Below, piece after piece: positions 47,501-58,632 of a stretch of 64,000 nt of DNA (the first letter of the stretch is position 1; each line of letters begins with the position of its first letter). The translations under genes and the position numbers were made by a program. The notes beneath the pieces are model-generated. The model searched no databases. It was not told the origin of the DNA and saw nothing but the letters and a program-made list of their open reading frames with translations. Origin of the DNA: Theobroma cacao (taxonomy: Eukaryota > Streptophyta > Magnoliopsida > Malvales > Malvaceae); assembly GCF_000208745.1 (NCBI RefSeq), contig NC_030859.1:2655287-2719286 (forward strand), given 5' to 3'.

Positions 47501-47621
47501 GAAAGCCATTCATCAACTGGTTGGTGCAGTGAATTTGATTTAAACTGCCAGTATTCAAATGCTTAATAGAGGAGTTCAAGAACATTCAAAGTTATGTTAT
47601 ATTGACACAAAAGAATCAAAC

Positions 47622-48580
47622 ACAAAATTTTAAGGTGTTAATCAAAGTCTGACTCAACCTGATTCACTTCAATCTGATCCATGAACACCCTTAAGTGGAA
47701 TTTGAGATTTTCTCTTTAATGTCTAGACTTCAAATTTTAAGATATAAGAGGCGAGATTACCACAGGAAAAAAAGACTATTTTTTTTCTTCTGCCAAAAGT
47801 GGAATTTATTTATAACAACATAATCCCTACTAAAATAAAGGCATAGCCGGAAAGCACCAATAGCAATAAGCAGAGAACATATAAGCATCACACATCACAA
47901 ATAGCGAACCATGAATCATTTAACCACCAAGCAGCAAACATAGAGTCTCTGCCCACTCCATATTTAGCTAGAGCATCGACAAAGGAATTCGCCTCACACA
48001 AATTATGGACAATGGCTACATCACCGATGGACGGCATAAGACTGTCAATCTCATCAAAAACATGTCATTTATCCCACTGTCTCTATTACTAGTTTCCTAG
48101 TACCTGCAAGTGAGGATGATGCAAATAAACGAAGGGCATATTTGAGAACCTAGAATCTAATATGTCTTCTTTTGTAATTAAAAACTACTAGTGTATATAT
48201 ATTGCTTGAGAACCACAAATCCATATAAAATTGCAGGATGGATACACCAACATTGACTGACCTTGTCGCCTTCTTCGGCACCATTTAATTTATCATAGCA
48301 CAATGTAAATGTGTGTCAAAAATGTTATCTTTCAATTATTCTTCCCGTACGCTGAAAAAGGCAAAGAAGACAATGTTATCACGGATTAGCTATTTGATTG
48401 GACATTATAGAATAAGTTGTAATGAAAAAGTTATTTTCAAAGTAGTTCTCGTGACTCCGTGCCTTCTCATTCAGTACAATGTGGAGTCCACACATCTCGC
48501 TCACCGCTATACTTTATCATTGCTGGCAATTCCTCGAAGGGTACGTCAGGGTGTTCTTTAACCATGACTAATCGAAGCAG
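47622..48580. repeat. Duplicated LINE-bearing segment, copy 1 (partner 51368-52322)
   Basis: From CAAAATTTTAAGGTGTTAAT to the CTTTAACCATG.CTAAT block the sequence is shared with 51368-52322 at high identity, with small indels and a roughly 100-bp block near 48430-48520 absent from copy 2. It contains the LINE RNase H fragment described next. Confidence 0.85.
47891..48003 (-). pseudogene. LINE RNase H-like fragment
   Basis: On the minus strand one frame reads CEANSFVDALAKYGVGRDSM, the C-terminal ADALAK-type motif of RNase H-like domains in plant L1-type retrotransposons. It has no start and is isolated. A copy lies at about 51680-51795. Confidence 0.6.
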
Positions 48581-48939
48581 TATCATATTGTAACTTGATA
48601 CTTCTTACTTCAATTACTACTCTTTATAACCAATGAAGGAAAATTTGTATAAAACAACTGTATCATATTGTAGATTGGATATCACCAAATCATTACGTCC
48701 ATCTCCAATGCTCCTAAAGCACCCACTACTGGTAGCTTTTTTTTTTTTTTTTTCTTATGCTGAGGCATTCACAACAATATTAAACAACATTATAGACAAA
48801 GAACATCTCTGTCAAAGTCCTTTTCTTATTATATGCTTTTTTTAAGTCTATTATAAAAAAATACCCCTCATACTATCCTTTTCATAAGATTAATAATCTC
48901 ATTAACTATAAGTGAAAAATTTGTAATTTATCTCCCATT

Positions 48940-49120
48940 AATGAAAGCAAATTGATTGCATCCAATCACCTTTGCCGCTGCAAGTCTCAAACGGTTTGCG
49001 AAGATTCTAGCGAGAATTTTATACAAACTTTCCACTTGACTAATTGGTCTATAATTGCTTGACCCATAAGACACTCATGCTTTGGAAAGAGAATTATAAA
49101 AGATGAGTTTATGTAATTAT
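48940..49120 (-). pseudogene. LINE reverse-transcriptase fragment
   Basis: The minus strand encodes a broken frame with the LYKILARI.ANRLRLAA and IGCNQFAFING segments of plant LINE reverse transcriptases. It lies upstream of the RNase H fragment on the same strand, as expected for one LINE. A better-preserved copy is at 57590-57770. Confidence 0.65.
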
Positions 49121-49414
49121 TAAAAGAACACAAATTATGAAATTCATGCAAAAATTCATCACTTCCCCTTTTAGATTGTTCTATTGATTTTAGAATAAGT
49201 GCACATTAAAATCATCTGATCTTGATACTTTTTATCTTGTTTGCTTAGTCAACAAAGATTTTTGTTAATACCAACATGTTTTACAAGCTTTAATATCCCA
49301 ATTAAGAGGGAATATCGTTACAAGAATCATCCTAAACATCCATTGATAGTTTGACCAAAATCATCGGTCAGCAACAATATAAAAAATATCCCATTTATCA
49401 TCAAGTATAAAATA

Positions 49415-49480
49415 ACTCAGTTCTTGGCCAATGAATCTGCCAAGAAATTTGCTTCCTCAATTTCCAATCGCAGACTCATG
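49415..49480 (-). pseudogene. Second LINE RNase H-like 3' fragment
   Basis: On the minus strand the motif EEANFLADSLAKN is readable, another ADALAK-type RNase H tail. It must belong to a different LINE insertion than 48940-49120, because it lies upstream of that RT. A copy is at about 58046-58115. Confidence 0.5.
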
Positions 49481-49544
49481 GCTAAGCTTTATAAATCTGA
49501 AACATTAATGATAATTGTAACTCGGACCAGACTCAACATATCAA

Positions 49545-50001
49545 GTGACACACAATGCATTCCGGGTACTAGTAGGGTTGGAAATAACAGCAATCTATCG
49601 AGCCATTTGTAATACGCCAGATGGTGTTCGACAAGTCAAAGCAGGTTCCAATGAGGTTCCAAGTGGAGCGGGCAGATCAATCATGGATCTAAATAGTTTT
49701 CTTTTATTTTATATTCCAAACACTGCTGCATTTCTCACCACGCTTTTGCTTACGGTTCTGTTTTAAAAATTGGTCTTTTCGGTGAAGTGGTTCTCTTACC
49801 GTTGCTGCCATTAATCATTTGCTATGTCATGTCCACGCTAGTCATAACCCCAACTGCAAAGTTTACTTATTGCAGTTGGCTTACTTTGGTGCTTGCTGTT
49901 GAGTTTGGGTGTTTGTTATTGGGAGCTTATTCATATCGGTTGCTGAAAATAAAGAAGGTTAATAGGAGCTCAGGAGAACTCACCGTCTCAGTGTTATTTT
50001 G
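49545..50001 (+). pseudogene. Orphan PGG-domain tail of an ankyrin gene, copy 1
   Basis: The frame HNAFRVLVGLEITAIYRAIC followed by TPDGVRQ aligns with the PGG start of gene F (RNALLVVLGLLLTATYQ, SPPGSVRQ). It then reads FLLFYIPNTAAFLTTLLL, matching the FLLFYIPACTVFL segment of F. A frameshift near 49766 is followed by a second frame with hydrophobic helices to 50001. No ankyrin exon is attached. It is probably the displaced 3' end of gene B. Confidence 0.8.
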
Positions 50002-51121
50002 AAAGGGGTGGGAACATAGACATCCTTTAGCATTAGCGTTTGCATAGATAGACGTTTTCAACATAAAATGTCCAGATGAATTTGAAAATTGTGATTGAAT
50101 TTTTTGTGATTTCTAGAGAAATGTTCATCTTCATACCCCCTGTCACCATCTATGACATCCTTTTGCTAATTATTTTCATTTTCATCAAAAATTAAAAACG
50201 TTAACTTTAAGTGCTTGTTCATAATTAGATTCATGTCTTGTTTAGGATTGAATTAATATGTTGACACAAGTTTTTTTTTTTCGTTGAATGGTGCAATCTA
50301 ATCTAATTCAATAAGTTCAAAAAATTTTGTAAGATATTTTTTAAACACAAACACAAAATCATCTGTTAATTATGTAAGTTGATATTAAAAACACATAACT
50401 TACTATTATTATTGTATAAATATTTAATAATAACTTTATAAGTATGTAAAATTGATCAAATGTTAATATAAAGTTTATATCTAAGTAGTAGACTTTTATA
50501 TGATTTTTCTTTATAATTAAAATATTTAATATTATAGAAAAATTCTCATTAACGATCCACTAAGTCTAAGCCTAAGCCTAAACCTATTGAAATGCATAAA
50601 GACAAGCATGTTTGTGATAAAAATTTTCACTTTTCTACTCTGTCCTCTATTCAATTGATTCTTGAAGATGAGAGACACAGAGAGGGAAGAATGTAAGAAG
50701 AAGAAATTTTATCTTAGTCCTTATCCATTGATTTTTCTACCATACTTTTATTGTTAAGTAAATTTGGGTAAGTTGAGTTCCGGTGCTTGAATGTGAAATA
50801 GCCACAAGTGCTATCCAGCTTTCAATAGATATTTTAAAACCAGAATAAAGGACAGACAGCGAGATTTATCGTTTCAGTGAATACTACTTTATCTCCACGA
50901 CTACTGTTTCTGTTTTGTCACCATTCCTAATTGACTGTAATTACTGACACAACAGTGTAGTGTGCACCCTCTCTTTACTCTTTTAATCAATTGCTGTCAG
51001 TAGCCTTACGATTACCTATCAATTTATCAGTATTCTAAGCCTTATCACCTTACTATGTTTACTGAATGGAGGGGAACTGCTCTGCCTTTTTTTTACGTCT
51101 TTGTAATTTGCCTCTCCTGAT
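50002..51121. other. Duplicated spacer and promoter of fragment C
   Basis: No gene. The whole stretch is shared with the second unit: 50002-50850 matches 58633-59460, and about 50710-51121 matches 60470-60961 (promoter and leader of gene F). Confidence 0.7.
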
Positions 51122-51385
51122 ATGGATGAAAGTTTGAAGAGAGCTGCACAAGAAGGAAATATTGTTGAATTATATGCATCAATCCAAAGAGATGGAAATG
51201 TTTTGAGGCAGATGGATGAGATGGAGTTCGTTGACACTCCATTACACATAGCTGCAGCTGAAGGGTGCTTTGATTTTGCCATGGAGGTAATGATCTTAAA
51301 GCCGTCATTCGCTAGGAAGCTAAACCAAGAAGGCTTAAGCCCCATTCACCTTGCGTGGAAAAGGGGCGTAAAGACAAAATTTTAA
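51122..51385 (+). pseudogene. Ankyrin gene fragment C (5' part of a gene F copy)
   Basis: 87 codons nearly identical to the start of gene F (MDESLKRAA, then the GNIVELYASIQRDGNVLRQ region, TPLHIAAAEGCFDFAMEV, SPIHLAW). At about 51368 the ankyrin sequence ends abruptly and runs into the duplicated LINE-bearing segment, which supplies a chance stop. It has fewer than three ankyrin repeats and no PGG domain, so it is a truncated pseudogene, although its promoter and start codon are intact. Confidence 0.85.
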
Positions 51386-52322
51386 GGTGTTAATCGAAGT
51401 CTGACTCAATCTGATTCACTTCAATCTGATCCATGAACACCCTTAATTAGAATTCGAGAATTTCTCTTTAACGTCTAGACTTCAAATTTTAAGATATAAG
51501 AGACGGGATTACCAGAGGAAAAAAAGATATTTTTTTTCTTCTGCCAAAGTGGAATTTATTTATATATATGTCACCGACCACTAGACAAAGAGTAGAGAAA
51601 ATAACAACATAATTCCTAGTAAAAATAAGGCATAGCCGGAAAGCACCATTAGCTACAAGCAGAGAACATATAAATGTCACACAACATCACAAAGATCGGA
51701 CCATGAATCATTTGAACACGAAGCTGCGAACATAGAGTCTCTGTCCACTCCATATTTAGCTAGACCATCGACAAAGGAGTTCGCCTCACACAAATTATGG
51801 ACAATGGCTACATCACCGATGGACTGCATAAGACTGTCAATCTCATTAAAAATATGTCATTTATCCCACGGTCTCTATTACTAGCTTCCTCGTACCTGCA
51901 AGTAAGGATGATGCAAATAAACGAAGGGCATATATTTGAGAACCTAGAATCCAAAATGTCTCCTTTTGTAATTAAAGACTACTAGTGGATGTATATTGCC
52001 TGAGAACCACAAATCCGTATAAAATTGCAGGATGGATATGCCAACATTGACGGACCTCGTCGCCTTTTTAGCCACCATTTAATTTATCATAGCACAATAT
52101 AAATGTGTGTCAAAAATGTTATCTTTCAATTATTCTTACCGCACGCTGAAAAAGGTAAAGAAGACAATGCTATCACGGATTAACTATTTGATTGGACGTC
52201 ACAGAACAAGTTGTAATGAAGTAGTTCTCATGACGCCGTCCCGCTAAACCTCATCATTGCACGCAACGCCTCGAAGGGTACGTGAAGTTGCTCTTTAACC
52301 ATGGCTAATTGAAGTGACTTTT
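51368..52322. repeat. Duplicated LINE-bearing segment, copy 2
   Basis: Partner of 47622-48580. Its left edge forms the breakpoint that truncates ankyrin fragment C. It contains a copy of the minus-strand LINE RNase H fragment. Confidence 0.85.
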
Positions 52323-54748
52323 TTTGTTTTTTTATGACTAGTTGCTTCACTTGCTTTTTCCATAACTACGAGTAGATTGCTCTTGTTTGTTAATTATATA
52401 TGAAAAAATTATAAAAGAATAGTTTTTTTTCTTAAATTTAATTTAAAAATATTATTTTTTATAATTTTAATTATTTTTAATTAATTTTTGATATAATTTG
52501 ATAATAATATCTTTTAAATAATTTTAAATAAGTCAAAATAGTTTAAATTTTTTTCATCTCGTCATTTAGATAAAAATTTTTAAAATTAAATCTCGATTTA
52601 TCTCTCTGATTAAATACTATCTATCTCGTCATTCAAAAATGATATCAAGTTTTTATTTTATTTTTTAAAATAGTAAATTTTAGGGTTTTCAAGGATAATG
52701 AATAGCGATTTTACTCTTCAATGGTGATTGCAGGCAATATGATGGATTTGGTAATTGGATACTTTCTGATGATGACTTGCTTCGAAACATGTGTTGTGAT
52801 GAAAATACCTGTGTTGATGAGCTGGATCAGATTAATTAAAATGATAGGCTCAGGGAAAAAAATAGTTAAAACATGTTTGATGGATTTTATAGTGGTTCAC
52901 GATTTTATTATGTCTAGGATTGAGATGACTGTTAAACATATTTGCTGAGAATTTTAATTTTTTTATGAGATTTTGAATTAAAATTGTTCAAGTAATATTT
53001 TATAAAGAGAGTATATTTTGTTTTTGCATAAGAGGAGTGAGCAAGGCCCTCTCGATAGAGATTTATTTTGTCTTGCTTTGGAGAGTTATAGAGTTTTGTA
53101 ACCTATCTTTTATGAAATGCATAATTTCATGGCTTAGCAAATAAAAAAAGTACGTGTTTTATGTTTTTGAGTTTATTAGTTTATTCATAAAACCTCAAAG
53201 TTAAAGAGTTGAAATTGATTAGACTGGTTTTTAAGTATTACAAGATTGATTTTTAGGCATTACGTAATTTAATTACTACGTGACTGATTTTTAGAAAATA
53301 CATTATTGATTTTAAGCATTATGTGACTGATTTTTAGACATTACGTGACTGATTTTTAAGTAATACCTAAGTCGCACAATGCCTTACTAACAAGTTACGC
53401 AATACCTATCAACTAGTCACGTAATACCTTATCAAAAACTAGTCACACAATGCTTTATCAAAAACTAGTCACACAATACTTAAAGTCAATCATGTAATGT
53501 TCAAAGTCAGTCATATAATACTTAAAAACTAGTAACGTAATTCTCAAAAATCACCAAAATTATTGAATTTCATTTAATAAGATCAACAACTTCAAACGAT
53601 ATACCATATTTTATTTAACAATATAATTAACGAATATGAATGCTCAAAGTGTTTAAAAATTTTTCTTCATATATCAAAAATATTTCAAAATACTTAAAAA
53701 TATTTAAAACGCTCACAAATTTTTTTCATGTATCAAAAACTATTCCAAAATATTCAAAATGCTTAAACATTTTTTTGGATAAGAAATACTCTAAAAATGA
53801 ATAATTTGATAAGGAAAGTTAAAAAAATATGAGTCAGTTTGAGACGCAGATCTAAACATACTTGATCTGTTAATAAATTTTGAGTTGAGGAATGAAGTCA
53901 AATAAATAAGTCAATTTTATTAAAGATAATTTTATCTAAATTTTAATTCTTTTAAATAAAAATAATTAAAATTATAAAAAAATCTATTACCAAAAACACC
54001 TTATACATATAGACACATTTAAAAAAGAGCTAATTATATATTGGTTCTGTTTCCTTTCTATATTATCCTCTATTTCTTTATGCTTTAAACTGCTCTAATT
54101 TATCATGTTGTTATTTATTCGATGTCGATATGGCAAAATCATTGATTATAATAAAATTTTTACTTTAAACCATGTACAAAGAAAAAATTATGAGAAATTT
54201 TATTATCTCTAAATAATTTAAATTTAAAAAATAAATGAAAAATATTAAATTTTCTCCCTTAAAATTACTAACAGAGTAATACTCTATGTAATGCTTATTA
54301 ACTTTTTATTAGAACAATATCTAAAAGAAGAAAACTTATACTAAATTTAAATTCATGTCATCTCGAATTAGTTTTTCAGATCAATTCGGGTTTAAGTTAT
54401 TCGAATTTGGATTGATTTTGATTGGGATCAAATTAAGTAGGATAAAATTCAAAAACACAAGAGCAACTGAATTCCATTATGGTATGCTTGATGAATGTTT
54501 CACATGGAAAGGGACAAAATAGAAACCATGGCTTTATAAAGTCAGCAGCCCAAGCAAAATAAGACCAAGACTTGAGCAAAGGACCCCAACTTTCTTTAAA
54601 AGCCTGTGGGCATGGTTATTCCATTTATGCCTTAAAAGTTGTGAAGAAGTAATATAGTAGATAATAGGTAATGTTGTTAGCATTAATTCAGTTACCCACT
54701 ATGCTTTTGAATTAAGATAATTCAGTTATACACCTTATACATAACCCA
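52323..54748. other. AT-rich spacer between the two ankyrin units
   Basis: Very AT-rich, with no supported gene. A frame at 52721-52948 has no recognisable family. The notable structure is the palindromic repeat array at 53216-53565, followed at about 53640-53790 by a loose tandem of TTTTTTTCATGTATCAAAAA-like units. Confidence 0.5.
53216..53565. repeat. Inverted array of degenerate 20-25-bp units (fold-back structure)
   Basis: The left arm (53216-53367) holds about six units of the form TGACTGATTTTTAGACATTACG. The right arm (53370-53565) holds about eight units of the form AAAAACTAGTCACACAATGC, which are the inverse complement of the left type with changes. The arms meet near 53368, so the single strand could fold back along about 150 bp with mismatches. 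Nothing coding is present. This resembles ends of fold-back or Mutator-like elements with subterminal repeats, or a small inverted satellite. Confidence 0.6.
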
Positions 54749-55050
54749 TTTTCGTTTGGAATATTTTATTTTAATATATTGGACAGATGACATGATTTTG
54801 AATCGAGAAACAAAAAAGATACGGAATGACTTGAAGGCATTTTTTTAAGTACATATGAGGAAGTATAAGTAATTATTAATTAAGAGTTTATATAGTGGGT
54901 TGATTTTATGATTAGTTGCCTGACTTGCTTCTTTCCTCTTTATATTATCCTCTGCTTCTTTATTCTTTAAGCTGCTCTAATCTTTTCTTGCAAATTTCAT
55001 CAGTTTTCAGTAGTCTGGATATTGCTGCATAATTTATTATCCCCAGCATA

Positions 55051-56445
55051 ATGGATTGGAGGATGAGTGAGGCTGCTCAAACAGGAAACATCAACGTATT
55101 GTATGAATTAATCCAGGAAGATCCATATGTTTTGGAGCGTATTGATCAGGTGCCTTTTCTTGATACACCTTTACATATAGCAGCCTGTGCTGGGCATGTT
55201 GATTTTGTGATGGAAATGATGAACTTAAAGCCATCATTCGCCAGGAAGCTCAACCAACGCGGCTTGAGCCCCATTCACCTAGCCTTGCAAAAGAAACAAG
55301 AAAAGATGGTGGATGATCTCCTATCAGTTGATAAAGATCTTGTTCGTGTCAAAGGGAGGGAGGGCATGACTCCTCTGCATCATGTAGTTGGAACTGGAAA
55401 CCTTGATCTATCGATCAGGTTTCTTGAGGTTTGCCCCGAGGCTATTGAAGATGTGACTGTTCGAGATGAGACTGCTTTCCATCTCACAGTCAAAAACGAC
55501 ATGTTCGAAGCTTTTGAAGTCTTGATAGGATGGCTCCGAAGGAGCCGCCATGAAGCTGCCCAACGATGGGAAAACAAGCTACTGAGTTGGGCGGACATTG
55601 AAGGCAACACTATTCTGCACATTGCAGCCATCAGAGATAGTCCTCAGGTATGCTACCTATCTCAATGACTCCATTTATATGATGCCAGAGATCTAGTTTT
55701 ATGAATATTAATTTGTTACTTTACCAATTATCAGGTTGTAGAAGTGTTGCTGGAAAATTTGAGTCAAGACCATATCAATTCCAAAAATTTGGAGGGATTG
55801 ACGGCTCTAGATATCCTATTAGAACACCAAAGGAATGAAAGGCAAGTGGAGAATAGAGAGATAATGGATATTTTAAGCAAAGCCGGAGGTTTGCGTGGTT
55901 CCTCGCTTCCCAATAATCCCGACTCTTCAATCAACGTCAATTCATTCAGATCAAAGATGTCATATTTTCAAAAATTTGCAACAATCGCAGCTCGTGGAAA
56001 GAAGGGTATCTCATATGAGATGCGTAACGCATTTCTAGTAGTGACTGTGCTAATTATAACAGCCACTTACGATGCCTCATTAAATCCTCCTAAGAAGGGT
56101 GACGACGTTTCATTTCAGAATTACCAAGTCTCTAGTTCTTACACATTTTATCAGGGAGCAAATCCTCCTACGGGTGGCGGTAATTCTCTGCAGGACTTAA
56201 CAGATTTAGTAGATGCATCTTCCATGTTTTGGTTATACAACACCTTAACTTTTTGGGTGGCACTGGGGTTAACAGCTTATCTCCTCCCAAGTCGTACAAT
56301 CTGTTTGTTTCTTCTCATAACACTTTCCCTTTTCGGCTCCTGTTACATGCTTTTAGTAGCTGTTGTCTCATGGAAACTACAATTTCTTATTTCTCTTACA
56401 CCTTCACCCTTCTCGTATCATGCTCTTTCCGTTGTGAACTACTGA
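55051..56445 (+). CDS. Ankyrin-repeat PGG-domain protein D, truncated at the C-terminus
   Basis: Two exons (55051-55647 and 55735-56445) encode 435 residues. Structure and sequence follow gene A, with the same phase-0 intron and 199-codon first exon. Ankyrin motifs, PGG start (YEMRNAFLVVTVLIITATYD) and the first three membrane helices are present. A TGA at 56443-56445 stands where gene A has TGC. Beyond it the same frame stays open for about 57 codons, to a stop near 56619, and still matches gene A, so the nonsense change looks recent. Loss of the last helix would alter topology; the product may be non-functional or dominant. Residues about 62-98 and the loop at about 325-355 differ strongly from gene A. 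Confidence 0.8.
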
Positions 56446-57004
56446 TTGTCAACGTTAATAGCTGTCCTGGTGGCGTTTCGGATCGCCCGTTATGTTTTCT
56501 ACAGATTTGTACCCAGAAGAAAGATTTTCTGCCTCGTACAATTTGTTTCCTTTCTGCTTATAGTTATATGTATTCTTACTCCAGCTGTGTTAAATGTCGA
56601 AACCATATTCTTTCTGTGAAGTTAAGGGGGATTGTGGTTTTCTGTAAGGCAAATTCTTTCCTGGAACGTCCCCGTAAGCCGTGTACTAATTATTGGACTT
56701 TTATTGCAGCTTGGATTCTTGATGTATCTTCTTATTTTTTTCTAATGAAAGTTTGCATTGTCTGAGAAAATAAAAATATAGTTGACAAAAACTTCACCAA
56801 CACAAAGTCTTGGTCCAGTTGATAGCGAGAAAGTGTATTTTCGCATCCTGTCTTCTTCCTTCGAAACGTTATGACGGAAATACCTCCATGTCCTAATTCA
56901 GCATGACAGCTGAGGCGGAAAACCAAAACAAAAGCATCTTTTTTTCTCTTCACCCCGACCTCCACTCATCCAAAACACTCCGGCTGATATGGTATCTGGG
57001 CCAA

Positions 57005-57172
57005 GCACCTCCACTCACTTCCCACTCTCTCCCTTGTAGTTACAAACTAAGCACCCTTTCACCATTGACCATACACACTCCAGCCACTCAGCCCATCCAC
57101 CATTCTTTCAAAGACCTCGCCCCAACTTTCAAAGTGGAGTACCACAAGCTAAAAGCGTGTTTGACCAAATTA
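57005..57172 (+). promoter_or_regulatory. Relic promoter copied from ankyrin gene B
   Basis: Matches 41780-41945, including both TTGACC W-boxes (57065-57070 and near 57161). The homology stops at about 57172 and no B-like coding region follows, so this is a promoter without a gene. Confidence 0.75.
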
Positions 57173-57289
57173 TTTTCATTATCATCAAGAAGTTCAACAC
57201 CAATACCAAAAATTTTGCTTTTGTTTTTAAGTTGATTCTCGATCCGAAATCATTTGAAATCATATTAACACTTTTTTTTGTACAGTTGT

Positions 57290-57800
57290 AGAAGTTTTAT
57301 GTCAAATTTGCATAAAATAACTGTATCATATTATAGATTAGATTTCACCAAACCATTATGTCCATCTCCAATGCCCCTATAGCACCCATTAGTGGTAACA
57401 GTTTTTTGTAACGCTTAGGCATTCACAACAATATTAAATAACATTATAGATAAAGGGCATCTTTGTCATAGTCTTCTTCTTATTATATGCTTTTTTTAAG
57501 TCCAGTATAAAAAGATACCCCTCATACTATCCTTCCTCATAAGATTAATAATCTCATTAGCTATAAGTGAAAAATTTGTAATTTATAATCTCATTAATGA
57601 AAGCAAATTGATTGCATCCAATCACCTCCACCGCTGCAAGTCTCAGACGGTTTGCTAAGATTCTAGCAAGAATTTTATACAAACTTTCCACTTGATTAAT
57701 TGGTTTATAAGTGCTTGACCCCATAAGACACTCATGCTTTGGAAAGAGAATTATAAAAGATGAGTTTATGTAACTATTAAAAGAACACAAATTATAGAAC
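57290..57800 (-). pseudogene. LINE reverse-transcriptase fragment, second copy
   Basis: Copy of about 48640-49135. The minus-strand frame at 57557-57802 reads ESLYKILARILANRLRLAAV and then IGCNQFAFINE, a core segment of plant L1-type reverse transcriptases. No YxDD box is present. The fragment has moved with the ankyrin duplication. Confidence 0.75.
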
Positions 57801-58045
57801 ACAGATTGTTCTATTGATTTTAGAAGAAGTGCAGATTAAAATCATCTTATCATGATACCTTTTTTTTTGTTTGCTTAGTCAACAAAGTTTTTTTATTAAT
57901 ACCAACATGTTTTACAAGCTTTGATATCCCAATTAAGAGGGAATATCGTTACAAGAACCGTCCCAAACATTCATTGATAGTTTGACCAAAATCATCGGTA
58001 AGCAACAACATAAAAAATACCCCATTCATCACCAAGTATAAAACA

Positions 58046-58115
58046 ACTCAGTTCTTGGCTAACGAATCTGCCAAGAAATTTGCTTCCTCAATTTCCAAAC
58101 CCAGACTCATGGCTA
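58046..58115 (-). pseudogene. LINE RNase H-like tail, second copy
   Basis: Copy of 49415-49480 on the minus strand, with the same EEANFLADSLAKN-type motif (start altered). Confidence 0.45.
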
Positions 58116-58189
58116 AGCTCTATAAATGTGAAACATTAATGATAATTGTAACTCGGACCAGACTCAATATATCAAGTGACACACAATGC

Positions 58190-58632
58190 ATTCCTGGTAC
58201 TAGTAGGTTTGGAAATAACAGCAATCTACCGAGCCATTTGTAATACGCCAGATGGTGTTCGACAAGCTGAAGCAGGTTCTAGTGAGGTTCCAAGTGGAGT
58301 AGGCAGCAATCATGGGTCCAGATAGTTTTCTTTTATTTTATATTCCAAACACTGCAACATTTCTCACCACGCTTTTCCTTACGGTTCTGTTTTAATAATT
58401 AATTTTTTTGACGAAGTGGTTCTCTTACCGTTGTTGCCATTAGTCGTTTACTATGTCATGTCCACGCTAGTCATAACCCCAACTGCAAAGTTTACTTGTT
58501 TCATTTGGCTTACTTTGGTGCTTGCTATTGCTTTTGGGTGTTGGTTATTGGGAGCTTATTTATATCGGTTGCTGAAAATAAAGAAGGTTAATAGGAGCTC
58601 AAGAGAACTCAAAGTCTCAGTGTTATTTTGAA
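58190..58632 (+). pseudogene. Orphan PGG-domain tail, copy 2
   Basis: Close copy of 49545-50001, with the same frameshift region and the same helical tail (VSVLF at the end). A further small deletion near 58306 removes part of the loop before the second helix. No ankyrin exon is attached. Confidence 0.78.

Noticed and set aside
52721..52948. 75-codon frame with Met- and Ile-rich composition
   Set aside because: It is isolated in AT-rich spacer, with no recognisable family and no splice or promoter context.
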